DNA from: JBGAHD01 sp044226395
Lineage (GTDB): Bacteria; Pseudomonadota; Gammaproteobacteria; Xanthomonadales; Ahniellaceae
NCBI GenBank assembly: GCA_044226395.1
Contig: JBGAHD010000007.1
Location: 73,825-137,824 of the forward strand
Length of the DNA stretch: 64,000 nucleotides
Reading direction: 5' to 3'
In this document: one piece after another, positions 29,474 through 38,098 of the stretch
How the letters are laid out: each line of letters starts with the position of its first letter
How positions within the stretch are numbered: position 1 is the first letter of the stretch
Translations under genes and position numbers: made by a program
The notes under the pieces: model-generated
What the model was told of the DNA's origin: nothing
The model's database searches: none
The model's input: the letters and a program-made list of their open reading frames with translations, nothing else

Positions 29474-29902
29474 TCAGTTGGCGGCGCAGTCGGCCTGCGA
29501 CAGGCGTTCCGCCGAAGGCGTGGCGCACATACACGAGACCGAGGCCGGCTCGCGTGATGCCGAGAGTTTCGTCTTCGGCCGCGATTGCGCGATCACCTCT
29601 TCCGCGGGGACCTTGTCGAACAAGCGATGCACGCTATCGGCGATGGCGACATCGTTCTTGCTCGCGAGCGCAAATTTGAGCGCGTTCAGTTCGCCGGCGG
29701 CCTCGGGCCATCGCTTGGCGATTTCATTGCGATGGCTCATGGCATCGCGGGCCATGTCTCGGGCGCTCTTGCTCTGCGTCACGCCATCATCGGCGGAACA
29801 GGAAGTGCCGTCGGCGCATTGAATCGAACAACGGCGGGCGGACGCGGCGGCGCTGAAGGCGAAGGCCGCGAGGGATAGCACGAACACGGAAATCGCACGC
29901 AT
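29474..29902 (-). CDS. Hypothetical secreted cysteine-containing protein
   Basis: The 142-residue protein has a signal peptide (about 1-22, cut near ASA). The mature part contains seven cysteines (RRCSIQC, TSC, SCMC, DC), suggesting disulfides, and a helical middle. I do not recognise the family. It is monocistronic, with a bidirectional terminator after the stop. Confidence 0.7.
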   Translation of the reverse strand: MRAISVFVLSLAAFAFSAAASARRCSIQCADGTSCSADDGVTQSKSARDMARDAMSHRNEIAKRWPEAAGELNALKFALASKNDVAIADSVHRLFDKVPAEEVIAQSRPKTKLSASREPASVSCMCATPSAERLSQADCAAN

Positions 29903-29995
29903 GACACAGACTCCTCGTTAATCAAGGGTAGTCTGTCGGCGCGTCGTCTCCCGCGCGGCTTGTTTAACACGAAGCCGCGCCATCTTGGAACCCCA

Positions 29996-31027
29996 TCAAG
30001 GCTTCACGAAGCGATAGTGCCCCACCAGCCACTCATTGCCATCGCGATAGCCGAACAGTTCCGCGCAGGCCATCCAGAACATGCGCCAGCGCTGATGCCA
30101 TAGGCGCGCGTCGGCCGCGCCGTAGGCGCCTTCGAGCACGCGCAGCACTTCATCGCGATGACGGTCCTGATTTTCCAGCCAGTGATTGGCGGTCTTTTCG
30201 TAGTGCGTACCCGATACGCGCCATTGTTCCTCGATGCGCAGATCGCGCTGGAACCACAACAAGGTATCGGCCGAGGGCATCAGGCCACCGGTGAAGAAAT
30301 AGCGGCCCATCCAGTTGTCATCGCCTTCCGCTTCGAACGGATAGAGCAACTCGCGATGACAGAAGATGTGCACGAACAACTTGCCGCCCGGGCGCAGCCA
30401 GCGCGCGATGCGGCTCAACAGCGTTTCGTAATTGCGCATGTGCTCGAACATCTCGATCGAGACCACGCGATCGAAGCGCGCGGATTCCAACTCGAGCTGA
30501 TTGACGTCGCGCGTGAGCACGCGCACGTTCTCGAAGCCGCGCGCGCGGCATTGCGCTTCGATGTGCTCGCGCTGCGGGCGCGAGTTGCTCACCGCCGTGA
30601 TGCGCGCGCCCGGAAAGCGCTCGGCCATCCACAGCGTCAGCGAACCCCAGCCGCAGCCGAGTTCGAGAATGTCCATGCCGTCGCGCAGTTCCGCGCGTTC
30701 GCCGTAGAGCGCCAGCATGGCGTCCTCGGCCTGGTCGAGTGTTTCGTCGCCGCGCGGGTAGTAGCAGCTCGAATACTTCAGCCGTCGACCCAGGCACAGT
30801 TGAAAGAACGGCGGCGGCAGTTCGTAGTGTTGCTCGTTGGCCGCATCGGTGTGGATGGCGACGGGGCTGGCGCGCAGTTCGGCCAGGCGGCGTTGCGTGA
30901 GCTTCCAGGCGACTTCCAACTCGCCAGCGGCTTCCTCGCGCAGACGCGCCGCGCACAGGCGACGAATGCCCAGGCGCGTGAGCGGGTCGGGAATCCACCC
31001 GCGTTCACACCAATCGATCAGACTCAT
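29996..31027 (-). CDS. CNMT/CFA-like SAM-dependent methyltransferase
   Basis: The 343-residue cytoplasmic methyltransferase belongs to the cyclopropane-synthase superfamily, but its signatures (KYSSCYY, TLDQAEDAMLALYGERAEL, ILELGCGWGSLTLWMAE, SIEMFEHMRNYETLL, NWMGRYFFTGGLMPSADTLL, AELFGYRDGNEWLV) match the plant coclaurine N-methyltransferase-like clade more closely than canonical CFA synthases. The substrate is likely a lipid or amine. It is the last gene of the lipid operon, 3 bases past the DUF1295 stop. The second methyltransferase of this operon (32346-33632) is the canonical CFA type, so the two probably act at different steps. Confidence 0.85.
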   Translation of the reverse strand: MSLIDWCERGWIPDPLTRLGIRRLCAARLREEAAGELEVAWKLTQRRLAELRASPVAIHTDAANEQHYELPPPFFQLCLGRRLKYSSCYYPRGDETLDQAEDAMLALYGERAELRDGMDILELGCGWGSLTLWMAERFPGARITAVSNSRPQREHIEAQCRARGFENVRVLTRDVNQLELESARFDRVVSIEMFEHMRNYETLLSRIARWLRPGGKLFVHIFCHRELLYPFEAEGDDNWMGRYFFTGGLMPSADTLLWFQRDLRIEEQWRVSGTHYEKTANHWLENQDRHRDEVLRVLEGAYGAADARLWHQRWRMFWMACAELFGYRDGNEWLVGHYRFVKP

Positions 31028-31030
31028 GAT

Positions 31031-31810
31031 TCAGCTCGCGGCTCGCGGAAACCAGGGGATGAACATACTGGTGCGACGTTGATACTGGCGATAGCTGTCG
31101 CCGCGCGAGCGCAGCGATTGCGCCTCGACGAAAGGAATGCCCGTCACCCACAGCAGGCTGGCCAGCATTAGCACCGGGCCCAGCCACGTCAGGCCACTCC
31201 ATGGCGCGCCCACGGCCAACAGCACGTAAGCGAACCAATGCAGCCATTCGAAGAAATAGTTCGGATGACGCGAGTAGCGCCACAAGCCGACATCGCACAC
31301 GCGGCCCTTGTTGGCCGGATCGTGGCGGAAGCGCGCGAGCTGCGCGTCGGCGATCGACTCGCCGCTCACGCTGATCAGCCACACCGCGATCGCGGCGATG
31401 GCCCAAGGCGTGAATCCTTCGGTGGCATTGCCCGCCACCACCCAGAACGGCAGCGAGAACAACACGGTCAGGCCCGCCTGAAACACGAAGAACGCATACC
31501 ACTTGCGCTGATCGTCGCCGATCGCGCCGCGCATGTAGGCGTAACGACCATCCTCGGTTTCACCGGCCACGCGACGCAGCAGATGCGTGCCCAGACGCAG
31601 ACCCCATAGACCCGCCATCACCGCCACCAGCACGCGCGGCACCAGCGCGCCCGTGCCGATGTAGGCATACCACGCGGCCGCCGCGCCCATCAGATACGAC
31701 CAGGCTACGTCGACATAGCCCGCATTGCGCGTGCGCCACGACAGCCACCACACCAAGGTCATCGCGACCCACGCGCCCAACGCGACTTGCGCGATCGGAT
31801 GCAGGCTCAT
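31031..31810 (-). CDS. DUF1295 membrane protein (steroid 5-alpha-reductase-like fold)
   Basis: The 259-residue protein has six or seven hydrophobic helices. The C-terminal half carries the isoprenylcysteine-methyltransferase/5-alpha-reductase signature LWRYSRHPNYFFEWLHWF with an NADPH-binding type ending. DUF1295 proteins are thought to be membrane reductases; the substrate is inferred to be a modified fatty acyl chain from the operon. ATG 31810 overlaps the TGA of the DUF2878 gene (ATGA). Confidence 0.88.
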   Translation of the reverse strand: MSLHPIAQVALGAWVAMTLVWWLSWRTRNAGYVDVAWSYLMGAAAAWYAYIGTGALVPRVLVAVMAGLWGLRLGTHLLRRVAGETEDGRYAYMRGAIGDDQRKWYAFFVFQAGLTVLFSLPFWVVAGNATEGFTPWAIAAIAVWLISVSGESIADAQLARFRHDPANKGRVCDVGLWRYSRHPNYFFEWLHWFAYVLLAVGAPWSGLTWLGPVLMLASLLWVTGIPFVEAQSLRSRGDSYRQYQRRTSMFIPWFPRAAS

Positions 31811-32346
31811 GACAGCACCGGCGCCGCGGGCGCGGGACGCGTCAGGCGCACGGCGATCTGCGCGAGCAGCGGCGTCATCACCGCCCAGGCCACGGCGAGC
31901 GCGAGCAGCGCGGGCCACGTCGGATCGGCGATGGTCAGCGCCGACCAGATCCGCGCCGCGATCCAATACGCCAAGGGCCCCGCGACCGCGCCGAGCACGC
32001 TCGCCAGCAGCACGCGGTTATGCAGGAAAGCCATCGAATGATTGATCGTCAGCGCGAAGCCCATCCACAAGCCGACGATCCACAGCGGCGCCAGATGAAT
32101 CGACGGCACCGGCGACGCGTAGCGCAACAAGCCCGCCGCCGCGAGCAGCGAATCGAGCACGAAGCCCAGCACCGCCGCGAGCACGAGCAGAATCACATCG
32201 GCGCGCTGCTGACGACTGGCGCGCAATTGCCACGCGGCGAACGGCGCGAGCACCGCGAAGCCCAGCCACCATTGGCCGTGCGCGGCGCCGCCGACGAAGG
32301 CCATCCAGCACAGCTGGAAAGCCACGGCATTCGCGATCCAGGACAT
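31807..32346 (-). CDS. DUF2878 integral membrane protein
   Basis: A 179-residue protein with five or six hydrophobic helices and the conserved HGQWWLG, DSLLAAAGL and LWMGFALTINHS segments of DUF2878. It is always found near CFA-synthase and DUF1365 genes in proteobacteria; its biochemical role is unknown. ATG 32346 overlaps the stop of the CFA synthase gene (TAATG). Confidence 0.85.
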   Translation of the reverse strand: MSWIANAVAFQLCWMAFVGGAAHGQWWLGFAVLAPFAAWQLRASRQQRADVILLVLAAVLGFVLDSLLAAAGLLRYASPVPSIHLAPLWIVGLWMGFALTINHSMAFLHNRVLLASVLGAVAGPLAYWIAARIWSALTIADPTWPALLALAVAWAVMTPLLAQIAVRLTRPAPAAPVLS

Positions 32347-33632
32347 TACAGCGTGGGCTCCAGGTCGGGCAGGAACTGCGTTCGGCGATTGCGCGGCTTG
32401 GCGAGCAGCATCTGCACGTCGCCGATCGAGCGCTCGAGAAAGCCGCCCTCGCAATAGGCCAGGTAGTAGTGCCACATGCGCACGAAACGCTCGGGATAGC
32501 CCAGCGCCGCCACGCGATCGAGATTGGCGTCGAAGCGCTCGCGCCAGCGCCGCAAGGTCACGGCGTAGCTAGGGCCGATGTCTTCCAGATGCACGAGTTT
32601 GAGATCGGTCGACGTCGCCACCGCCTGCATCATCGCCGCGATCGAGGGAATGAAGCTGCCGGGAAAGATGTAGCGCTGAATGAAATCGACGTTGCGGATC
32701 GCCTGCGCGTAGCGGTGATCTTCCAACGTGATCGCTTGAATCAAGCCCAGGCCCTCGGGCTTGAGCAGGCGCGAGCACTGCGCGAAATAGGTCGGCAGGA
32801 ACTGATGACCGATGGCCTCGATCATCTCGATCGACACTAGGCGATCGTATTCGCCGGTGAGATCGCGATAGTCGTTGCGCAGCAGGGTGATGCGATCCTC
32901 GAGGCCGGCTTCGCGCACGCGCGCGCTGGCGCGTTCGAACTGCTCGCGCGAAATCGTGGTCGTGGTCACGTGCGCGCCGTAGTGGCGCGCGGCATGCAAG
33001 GCGAAACCGCCCCAGCCCGTGCCGATCTCGACCACGCGCATGCCCGGCTCCAGCGCGAGCTTGCGGCAGATGCGGTCGAGCTTGCGGCGCGAGGCGTCTT
33101 CCAGCGACTCGTCCTCGCGCGTGAACACGGCGCAGGAATACATGAGGTTGTCGTCGAGCATCAGCTCGAACAACTCATTGCCCAAGTCGTAGTGCGCCGA
33201 GATGTTGCGTCGGCTGCCGCGACGCGAATTGCGATTGAGCGCGTGCAAGCCTTTCAGGATCAGACCGCCCAGTCGCGCCAAGCCCGTTTCCATGCGATCG
33301 AGCAGTTCGCGATTGCGCACGAAGATGCGCACCAGGGTCGTGAGATCCGAGGCATCCCAAAGGCCGTCCATGTAAGCCTCGCCGACACCGACGCTGCCCG
33401 ACAGCGCGACCACGCGAAACATCGCCGGATCGCGTACGGTGACCGTCACTTCCAAGGGCACGCGGCCGGGCAGGGGTTGGCCGAGCACGCTGCGACGCGT
33501 GCCTTCGACCAGGGTGATCTGGCAATCACGCAGCGATTCCAGCAGGGCCAGCATGCGCGCGCGGAACCACCGCAGACGACGCCCGGCGGGTGCTTGCTCC
33601 ACGGCCTGGGCGGGATTGGCGACGTTGCTCAT
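32346..33632 (-). CDS. cfa: Cyclopropane-fatty-acyl-phospholipid synthase
   Basis: The 428-residue enzyme transfers a methyl or methylene group from SAM to the double bond of an unsaturated acyl chain. An N-terminal non-catalytic domain (about 30-130) is followed by the CFA catalytic domain with NISAHYDLGNELFELMLD, MYSCAVF (the Cys of the active site), MRVVEIGTGWGGFALHAA and IEMIEAIGHQFLP (the Glu). It ends in a domain typical of bacterial CFA synthases. Start ATG 33632. It lies in the middle of the lipid operon, 6 bases past the DUF1365 stop. Confidence 0.92.
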   Translation of the reverse strand: MSNVANPAQAVEQAPAGRRLRWFRARMLALLESLRDCQITLVEGTRRSVLGQPLPGRVPLEVTVTVRDPAMFRVVALSGSVGVGEAYMDGLWDASDLTTLVRIFVRNRELLDRMETGLARLGGLILKGLHALNRNSRRGSRRNISAHYDLGNELFELMLDDNLMYSCAVFTREDESLEDASRRKLDRICRKLALEPGMRVVEIGTGWGGFALHAARHYGAHVTTTTISREQFERASARVREAGLEDRITLLRNDYRDLTGEYDRLVSIEMIEAIGHQFLPTYFAQCSRLLKPEGLGLIQAITLEDHRYAQAIRNVDFIQRYIFPGSFIPSIAAMMQAVATSTDLKLVHLEDIGPSYAVTLRRWRERFDANLDRVAALGYPERFVRMWHYYLAYCEGGFLERSIGDVQMLLAKPRNRRTQFLPDLEPTL

Positions 33633-33638
33633 GCGGCC

Positions 33639-34412
33639 TCAACGGGAAGAGTTGGCGGGGTGATCGTATACGGGATTGCGTCTAAGCCAGATCAACAAGG
33701 CCTGCCAATGAATGGCGGCGACGACCTTGAAGCTCATCATCGGAAAGCGCGCCAGCGTCGCCGCCAGATTGCGGGCCGTCAGCGGCAGGCGATCGAGCAC
33801 CAGTGTCGCGTCGAACTCGGGCCCTTGCTCGCCGTTGACGTTCATGTGCACGCGCAATTGCTCGGCCGGCGCGCTGAAGCGCCAATCGTAGTGACGCGCC
33901 ATCGGCAGGAAGGGCGAGACATGAAACGCCTTGTCGAAGGCGAAGGCATGCACGTCGCCGTGCTGGCGCGTGGCGGCGTCGAGCGGCAGCACGTAGGCGT
34001 GGCGCTCGCGCCAGGGCGTATTGGTGATCTCGGCGACGATGGTGTCGAGCGTCACGCCATCGGCGCGATAGCAGTAGTAGAAACTCACCGGATTGAAGCA
34101 GTAACCGAAATACCGCAAATGCGTGAGCACGCGGATCGGCCCTTCGGGCGCGCGACCGAGTTGCGCTCGAATGCGGTCACGAACGGCGTGCGCCAGCGGC
34201 ACCTCGGGATCGCCCAGATAATCCGAACGGCGAAACTCGGCGACATTGCGCCGATTCACCGACCACAACCAGCGCCCCTCGAACACGCGATCGAGTTCGT
34301 CCAGATCGAGATAGAGCTGGAACATCCGATAGCGAAACGCATGCGCGCGCGGCGCGAAGCGTCGGTGGCGCACCCAGCCGCGGTAAATCGCGCTGGCCAG
34401 CGGCGCGTTCAC
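33639..34412 (-). CDS. DUF1365 family protein
   Basis: The 257-residue protein shows the DUF1365 signatures FRYRMFQLYLDLDEL, LGYCFNPVSFYYCY-type segments (YFGYCFNPVSFYY), NTPWRERHAYVL and KAFHVSPF. It occurs next to FAD oxidoreductase and CFA-synthase genes across proteobacteria; a role in lipid modification is inferred, not proven. The start is GTG 34412, which overlaps the TGA of the FAD oxidoreductase (GTGA); the longer frame to 34745 overlaps it in full. Confidence 0.88.
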   Translation of the reverse strand: MNAPLASAIYRGWVRHRRFAPRAHAFRYRMFQLYLDLDELDRVFEGRWLWSVNRRNVAEFRRSDYLGDPEVPLAHAVRDRIRAQLGRAPEGPIRVLTHLRYFGYCFNPVSFYYCYRADGVTLDTIVAEITNTPWRERHAYVLPLDAATRQHGDVHAFAFDKAFHVSPFLPMARHYDWRFSAPAEQLRVHMNVNGEQGPEFDATLVLDRLPLTARNLAATLARFPMMSFKVVAAIHWQALLIWLRRNPVYDHPANSSR

Positions 34413-35662
34413 GGCCAACGCGTGCCCAGGGCCGTGGCCACATCGACGGCGCTGCGCATGCCGTCCTCGTGAAAACCCCAGCCCCAGTACGCGCCGCAGA
34501 ACCACGTGTGGCGCTGGCCCTGGATTTCCGCGCGGCGCTTCTGCGCGGCCACGGTGGCGTGGGCATAGACCGGATGGTGGTAGGTCATGCGGCGCAGGAT
34601 CTTGTCCGGCGCGATCGCCTCGGTGCGATTGAGCGTCACCACCAGGGGCTCGGGCGCGTCGAGCGATTGCAGCAGGTTCATGCAATAGCTGACCGTGCAA
34701 TGCGGATCGGGGCCGTCGGGAATCAGCGCGTTCCATGCCGCCCACGCGCGACGGTCGCGCGGCAATTGCGAGGCATCGGTGTGCAGCACGGTGTCGTTGG
34801 TTTGATAGGCGATGGCGCCGAGCACGTCGCGCTCGGCATCGCTCGCGTCATCGAGCAAAGCCAGGGCCTGATCGCTGTGGCAGGCCATGACCACGGCGTC
34901 GAAGCGCGCTTCGCCGTTGTCCAGGCGCAGCACCGCGCCGCGATCGTCGCGACGCACGCCGCGCACGGGCGTGTTCACGCGCGCCGTGGCGCGCCACTGG
35001 CGCGTCATCGCCGCGATGTACTGACTCGAACCGCCCCGCACCACGCGCCATTGCGGACGATCGTCGACCTGGAGCATGTGGTGATTGGCCATGAACTGGA
35101 CCAGGTAGCGCGCCGGGAACGACAGGATACGCGCCGTCGGCGACGACCACAGCGCCGAGGCCATGGGCACCAGGTGATCGTCGCGAAACCCCGCGCCGTA
35201 ACCGCCGCGTTCCAGGTATTCGCCCAGGGTCGGGCCGGGCGAATCGTCGGCCAGCAGATCCGGCGCTTTGCGATAGAAGCGCAGGATGTCGTGGATCATT
35301 CGCCAGTGGCGCGGCGAGAACATACGCCGCTTCTGCAGGAACAAACCGCCATTGGTGCCGGCGTTGTACTCCAGGCCCGAGCGCTCGTTGCGCACGGCGA
35401 AGGTCATCGTGGTCGGTTGCGAGGCCACGCCCAAGGTATCGAGCATGCGCGTGAACAAGGGGTAGTTGCCCGGGTTGAACACGATGAAGCCGGTATCGAC
35501 CGCGTACTGGCGATCGCCGAACGCGATGTCGTGCGTGTGCGTGTGGCCGCCCAGGCGCGAGGCGGCTTCGAACACGGTGACCTCGTGCTCGCGCGCCAGC
35601 AACCAGGCCGAAGCCAGTCCTGAAATGCCCGAGCCGACGACGGCGATGCGCATCGCGCTCAC
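34409..35662 (-). CDS. FAD-dependent oxidoreductase (amine-oxidase family)
   Basis: The 417-residue flavoprotein has the N-terminal Rossmann motif VVGSGISGLASAWLL, then GGHTHTHDI and TGFIVFNPGNYP, and a C-terminal FAD-binding segment FCGAYWGWGFHEDGM. This clade of amine-oxidase-fold enzymes is found in CFA and furan-fatty-acid operons, where it probably dehydrogenates an acyl chain. I use GTG 35662, which overlaps the desaturase TGA (GTGA) like the next junction; ATG 35653 is an alternative that removes three residues. Confidence 0.88.
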   Translation of the reverse strand: MSAMRIAVVGSGISGLASAWLLAREHEVTVFEAASRLGGHTHTHDIAFGDRQYAVDTGFIVFNPGNYPLFTRMLDTLGVASQPTTMTFAVRNERSGLEYNAGTNGGLFLQKRRMFSPRHWRMIHDILRFYRKAPDLLADDSPGPTLGEYLERGGYGAGFRDDHLVPMASALWSSPTARILSFPARYLVQFMANHHMLQVDDRPQWRVVRGGSSQYIAAMTRQWRATARVNTPVRGVRRDDRGAVLRLDNGEARFDAVVMACHSDQALALLDDASDAERDVLGAIAYQTNDTVLHTDASQLPRDRRAWAAWNALIPDGPDPHCTVSYCMNLLQSLDAPEPLVVTLNRTEAIAPDKILRRMTYHHPVYAHATVAAQKRRAEIQGQRHTWFCGAYWGWGFHEDGMRSAVDVATALGTRWP

Positions 35663-36633
35663 CGGGGCTCGCGCAATTCGGCCGGCACGGGCTTGAGATC
35701 CCACACCAGGCCGACGGCCGCGAGCGCGCGCAGCACGTAATAGGTCACGTCGATCTCCCACCAGCGAAAGCCCTGGCGAGCGGAGCCGGGGAAGTGGTGG
35801 TGATTGTTGTGCCAGCCCTCGCCGAAGGTGATCAGCGCCAGCCAAAAATTGTTGCGGCTGTCATCGTGCGTGCGATAGCGGCGCGACCCGAAGCGATGCG
35901 ACAGCGAGTTGATCGTCACCGTGCCATGGAACAAGACCACGGTCGACACGAAGAAGCCCCAGATCAGCAATTGCGCGGCGCTGGTGCCGAGTTCCGGTGC
36001 GGCGGTCTCGAGATAACCACCGAGCAGGAACAGCGCCGTGGCCAGGGCCACGGGCATGAACACGTCGAAGCGATCGACCAGGCGCAGTTCCGGATAGCGC
36101 GTGAGATCGCGGATCGCGTTCTCGTCGGTGGCGAAGGCGCCGCGGGTGAGGAACCAGCCCATGTGGCTCCACAGAAAACCATGCTGACGCGGCGAATGCC
36201 GATCGAGCGGCGCATCGGAATGCCGGTGATGATGACGATGATGCGCCGCCCACCACAGCGGCCCGCGCTGCACCGACATCGCGCCGATCAAGGCGAACAC
36301 GAACTGCATCGGGCGCGAGGTGCGAAACGCCTTGTGCGAAAAATACCGGTGATAGAAGCCCGTGATCGCGAACATCCGCAGCGCGTACAGCGCCACCGCC
36401 ACGGTCACCGCGAACCACGACACGCCGACCCAGATCACGCCCAGGCACATCAAGTGCAGGCCGATGAAGGGGATCACGCGCAGCCAGTCGATGCGTTGAT
36501 CGTCGGCGACGGCGGCCCTCGCGCCCGCGCTGGTGTCGAACCAGCGCACGAAGGCGATCAGGGCGCGTTTGAAAGGGCCCGCGGACACGGGCGCTGACTC
36601 GTTGGTTTCCATGCGGTCTCGGTGGTGCGACAT
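35659..36633 (-). CDS. Acyl-CoA desaturase (delta-9 type)
   Basis: The 324-residue membrane di-iron desaturase has the three His boxes HRYFSH, HHRHHH and HNNHHH, with four membrane helices between them. It introduces a double bond into a saturated acyl chain, which the downstream CFA-type enzymes can then modify. It needs O2 and an electron donor. It is the first gene of the tightly overlapping lipid operon. The upstream neighbour on the same strand is the OsmC gene, 94 bp away. Confidence 0.93.
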   Translation of the reverse strand: MSHHRDRMETNESAPVSAGPFKRALIAFVRWFDTSAGARAAVADDQRIDWLRVIPFIGLHLMCLGVIWVGVSWFAVTVAVALYALRMFAITGFYHRYFSHKAFRTSRPMQFVFALIGAMSVQRGPLWWAAHHRHHHRHSDAPLDRHSPRQHGFLWSHMGWFLTRGAFATDENAIRDLTRYPELRLVDRFDVFMPVALATALFLLGGYLETAAPELGTSAAQLLIWGFFVSTVVLFHGTVTINSLSHRFGSRRYRTHDDSRNNFWLALITFGEGWHNNHHHFPGSARQGFRWWEIDVTYYVLRALAAVGLVWDLKPVPAELREPR

Positions 36634-36727
36634 CGTGATGCGTGACGCGGGGTCAAGTGGTCATTGAGCCTTTCGCGGCGTGAGGCGCGAGTGAATGCGC
36701 CCGCCGCGCGACGTATTCGTGCCGCGC

Positions 36728-37180
36728 TCAGTCGCGCGGCACGATGTCGACGTGGGCGCGAATCGAGTGCGCGATGAAACAGGCGCGGTGCGCGCGCTCA
36801 TGGAAGCGCGCGAGATCCTCGGCCGAGGGCGATTTGCTCGCGTCGAAGCGCGTGCGTGGGCGCAAGGTCACGGCGGTGACGGCGGTCTGACCTTGCTCGT
36901 CGGTGCCGAGCGTGCCTTCGGCGTCGTCCTCGTAGCTCTCGAGCACGTAGCCGCGATTGGCGACGACGGCGAGAAAGGTCAGCATATGGCACGACGACAG
37001 CGCCGCGATCAACAATTGCTCGGGGTCGGCCAGTTCCGGATTGCCGCCATAACCGGCGGCGGCCGAAGCGCCGATCCGCTGTCCGCCCTCGAAGCGGACA
37101 TGGTGATCGCGCGGATACTGTTCGCGCGCGAACGGCCGCGACTCGCGCGACCAGGCCAGTTGAATGCGGTGCAACGACAT
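36728..37180 (-). CDS. OsmC-family peroxiredoxin-like protein
   Basis: The 150-residue protein has the two redox cysteines of the family, Cys64 in SSCHML and Cys134 in ACFIAHS, with the usual spacing. OsmC/Ohr proteins reduce organic hydroperoxides with dihydrolipoamide; the sequence around the first Cys looks OsmC rather than Ohr. Placement upstream of the desaturase operon fits protection from lipid peroxides, but that is inference. AAGGAG lies 7 bases before ATG 37180. Confidence 0.88.
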   Translation of the reverse strand: MSLHRIQLAWSRESRPFAREQYPRDHHVRFEGGQRIGASAAAGYGGNPELADPEQLLIAALSSCHMLTFLAVVANRGYVLESYEDDAEGTLGTDEQGQTAVTAVTLRPRTRFDASKSPSAEDLARFHERAHRACFIAHSIRAHVDIVPRD

Positions 37181-37269
37181 CGGAGGACTCCTTGATCGAA
37201 CGCGACAGGCGTCGACCCGGCACCCGGCCGGGCGGTGGTCGCGAGCATAGTGCAGGGCCGCGTCACGGT

Positions 37270-38004
37270 GTGGCGCGCGCGCTGTCCAAGCTCGGCATCG
37301 CCTCGCGCACGGTCGCGGCGCAATGGGTGCGCGACGGGCGCGTGGCGATCAATGGTCGCGTGGTCGTCGATCCCGAGGCGCCGGTGCGCGCCGGACGCGA
37401 CACGATCAGCGTCGATGGCGCCGCGATCGACGCGGCCGCGCGCGTCTACGTGGCGCTCAACAAGCCGCGCGGCCTGGTCACCACCGCGCGCGACGAGCAG
37501 GGCCGCGACACCGTGTACCGCTGCCTCGATGGCGCCAACCTGGGCTGGCTCGCGCCCGTGGGCCGACTCGACCGCGCCAGCGAGGGGCTGCTGCTGTTCA
37601 CCAACGACCCGAGCTGGGCCGCGCGCGTCAGCGGGCCCGAGTCGGGCGTGCACAAGCGCTATCACGTGCAGATCGACCGCGTGCCGGACGAGGCCCTGGT
37701 GCAGCAATTGCGCGCCGGATGCCTGATCGATGGCGACCAGCTGCGCGCCGTCTCGGTGCATATCCTGCGCGCCGGCGCCCGCAATGGCTGGCTGGACATC
37801 GTCCTCGACGAAGGCCGGAATCGTCAGATCCGGCGCATGCTCGAGGCCGCCGATTGCGCGGTTTTGCGGCTGGTTCGCGTCGCGATCGGGCCGGTCGAGC
37901 TCCGCGATCTGGGCAAGGGCGCCTGGCGCCTGCTCGAGGCCGACGAGGTCGCCGCCCTGGCCGGAAAATCCCGGCCCACCCCAAGCCCCGGCGCGGCCGG
38001 ATAG
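37270..38004 (+). CDS. rRNA pseudouridine synthase, RsuA family
   Basis: The 244-residue protein has an N-terminal S4 RNA-binding domain (LSKLGIASRTVAAQWVRDG, VAINGRVV) and a pseudouridine-synthase core with catalytic Asp101 in GRLDRASEGLLLF. The C-terminal LVRVAIGPVELRDLGKGAWR is typical of RsuA/RluB/RluE/RluF. Which rRNA uridine is modified cannot be told. I chose GTG 37270 because it gives the normal S4 opening; TTG 37192 with GGAGG 6 bases upstream would add 26 poorly conserved residues. It is divergent from the OsmC gene. Confidence 0.87.
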   Translation: MARALSKLGIASRTVAAQWVRDGRVAINGRVVVDPEAPVRAGRDTISVDGAAIDAAARVYVALNKPRGLVTTARDEQGRDTVYRCLDGANLGWLAPVGRLDRASEGLLLFTNDPSWAARVSGPESGVHKRYHVQIDRVPDEALVQQLRAGCLIDGDQLRAVSVHILRAGARNGWLDIVLDEGRNRQIRRMLEAADCAVLRLVRVAIGPVELRDLGKGAWRLLEADEVAALAGKSRPTPSPGAAG

Positions 38005-38098
38005 CGCAAGCGCGTCAGACTTGGTTAACATGGCGACTTTGCCGGGCCGACCCGCCCGGCGTTTGCCCGCCCAGTCTGTGACTTAGCCGTAAAGACCC

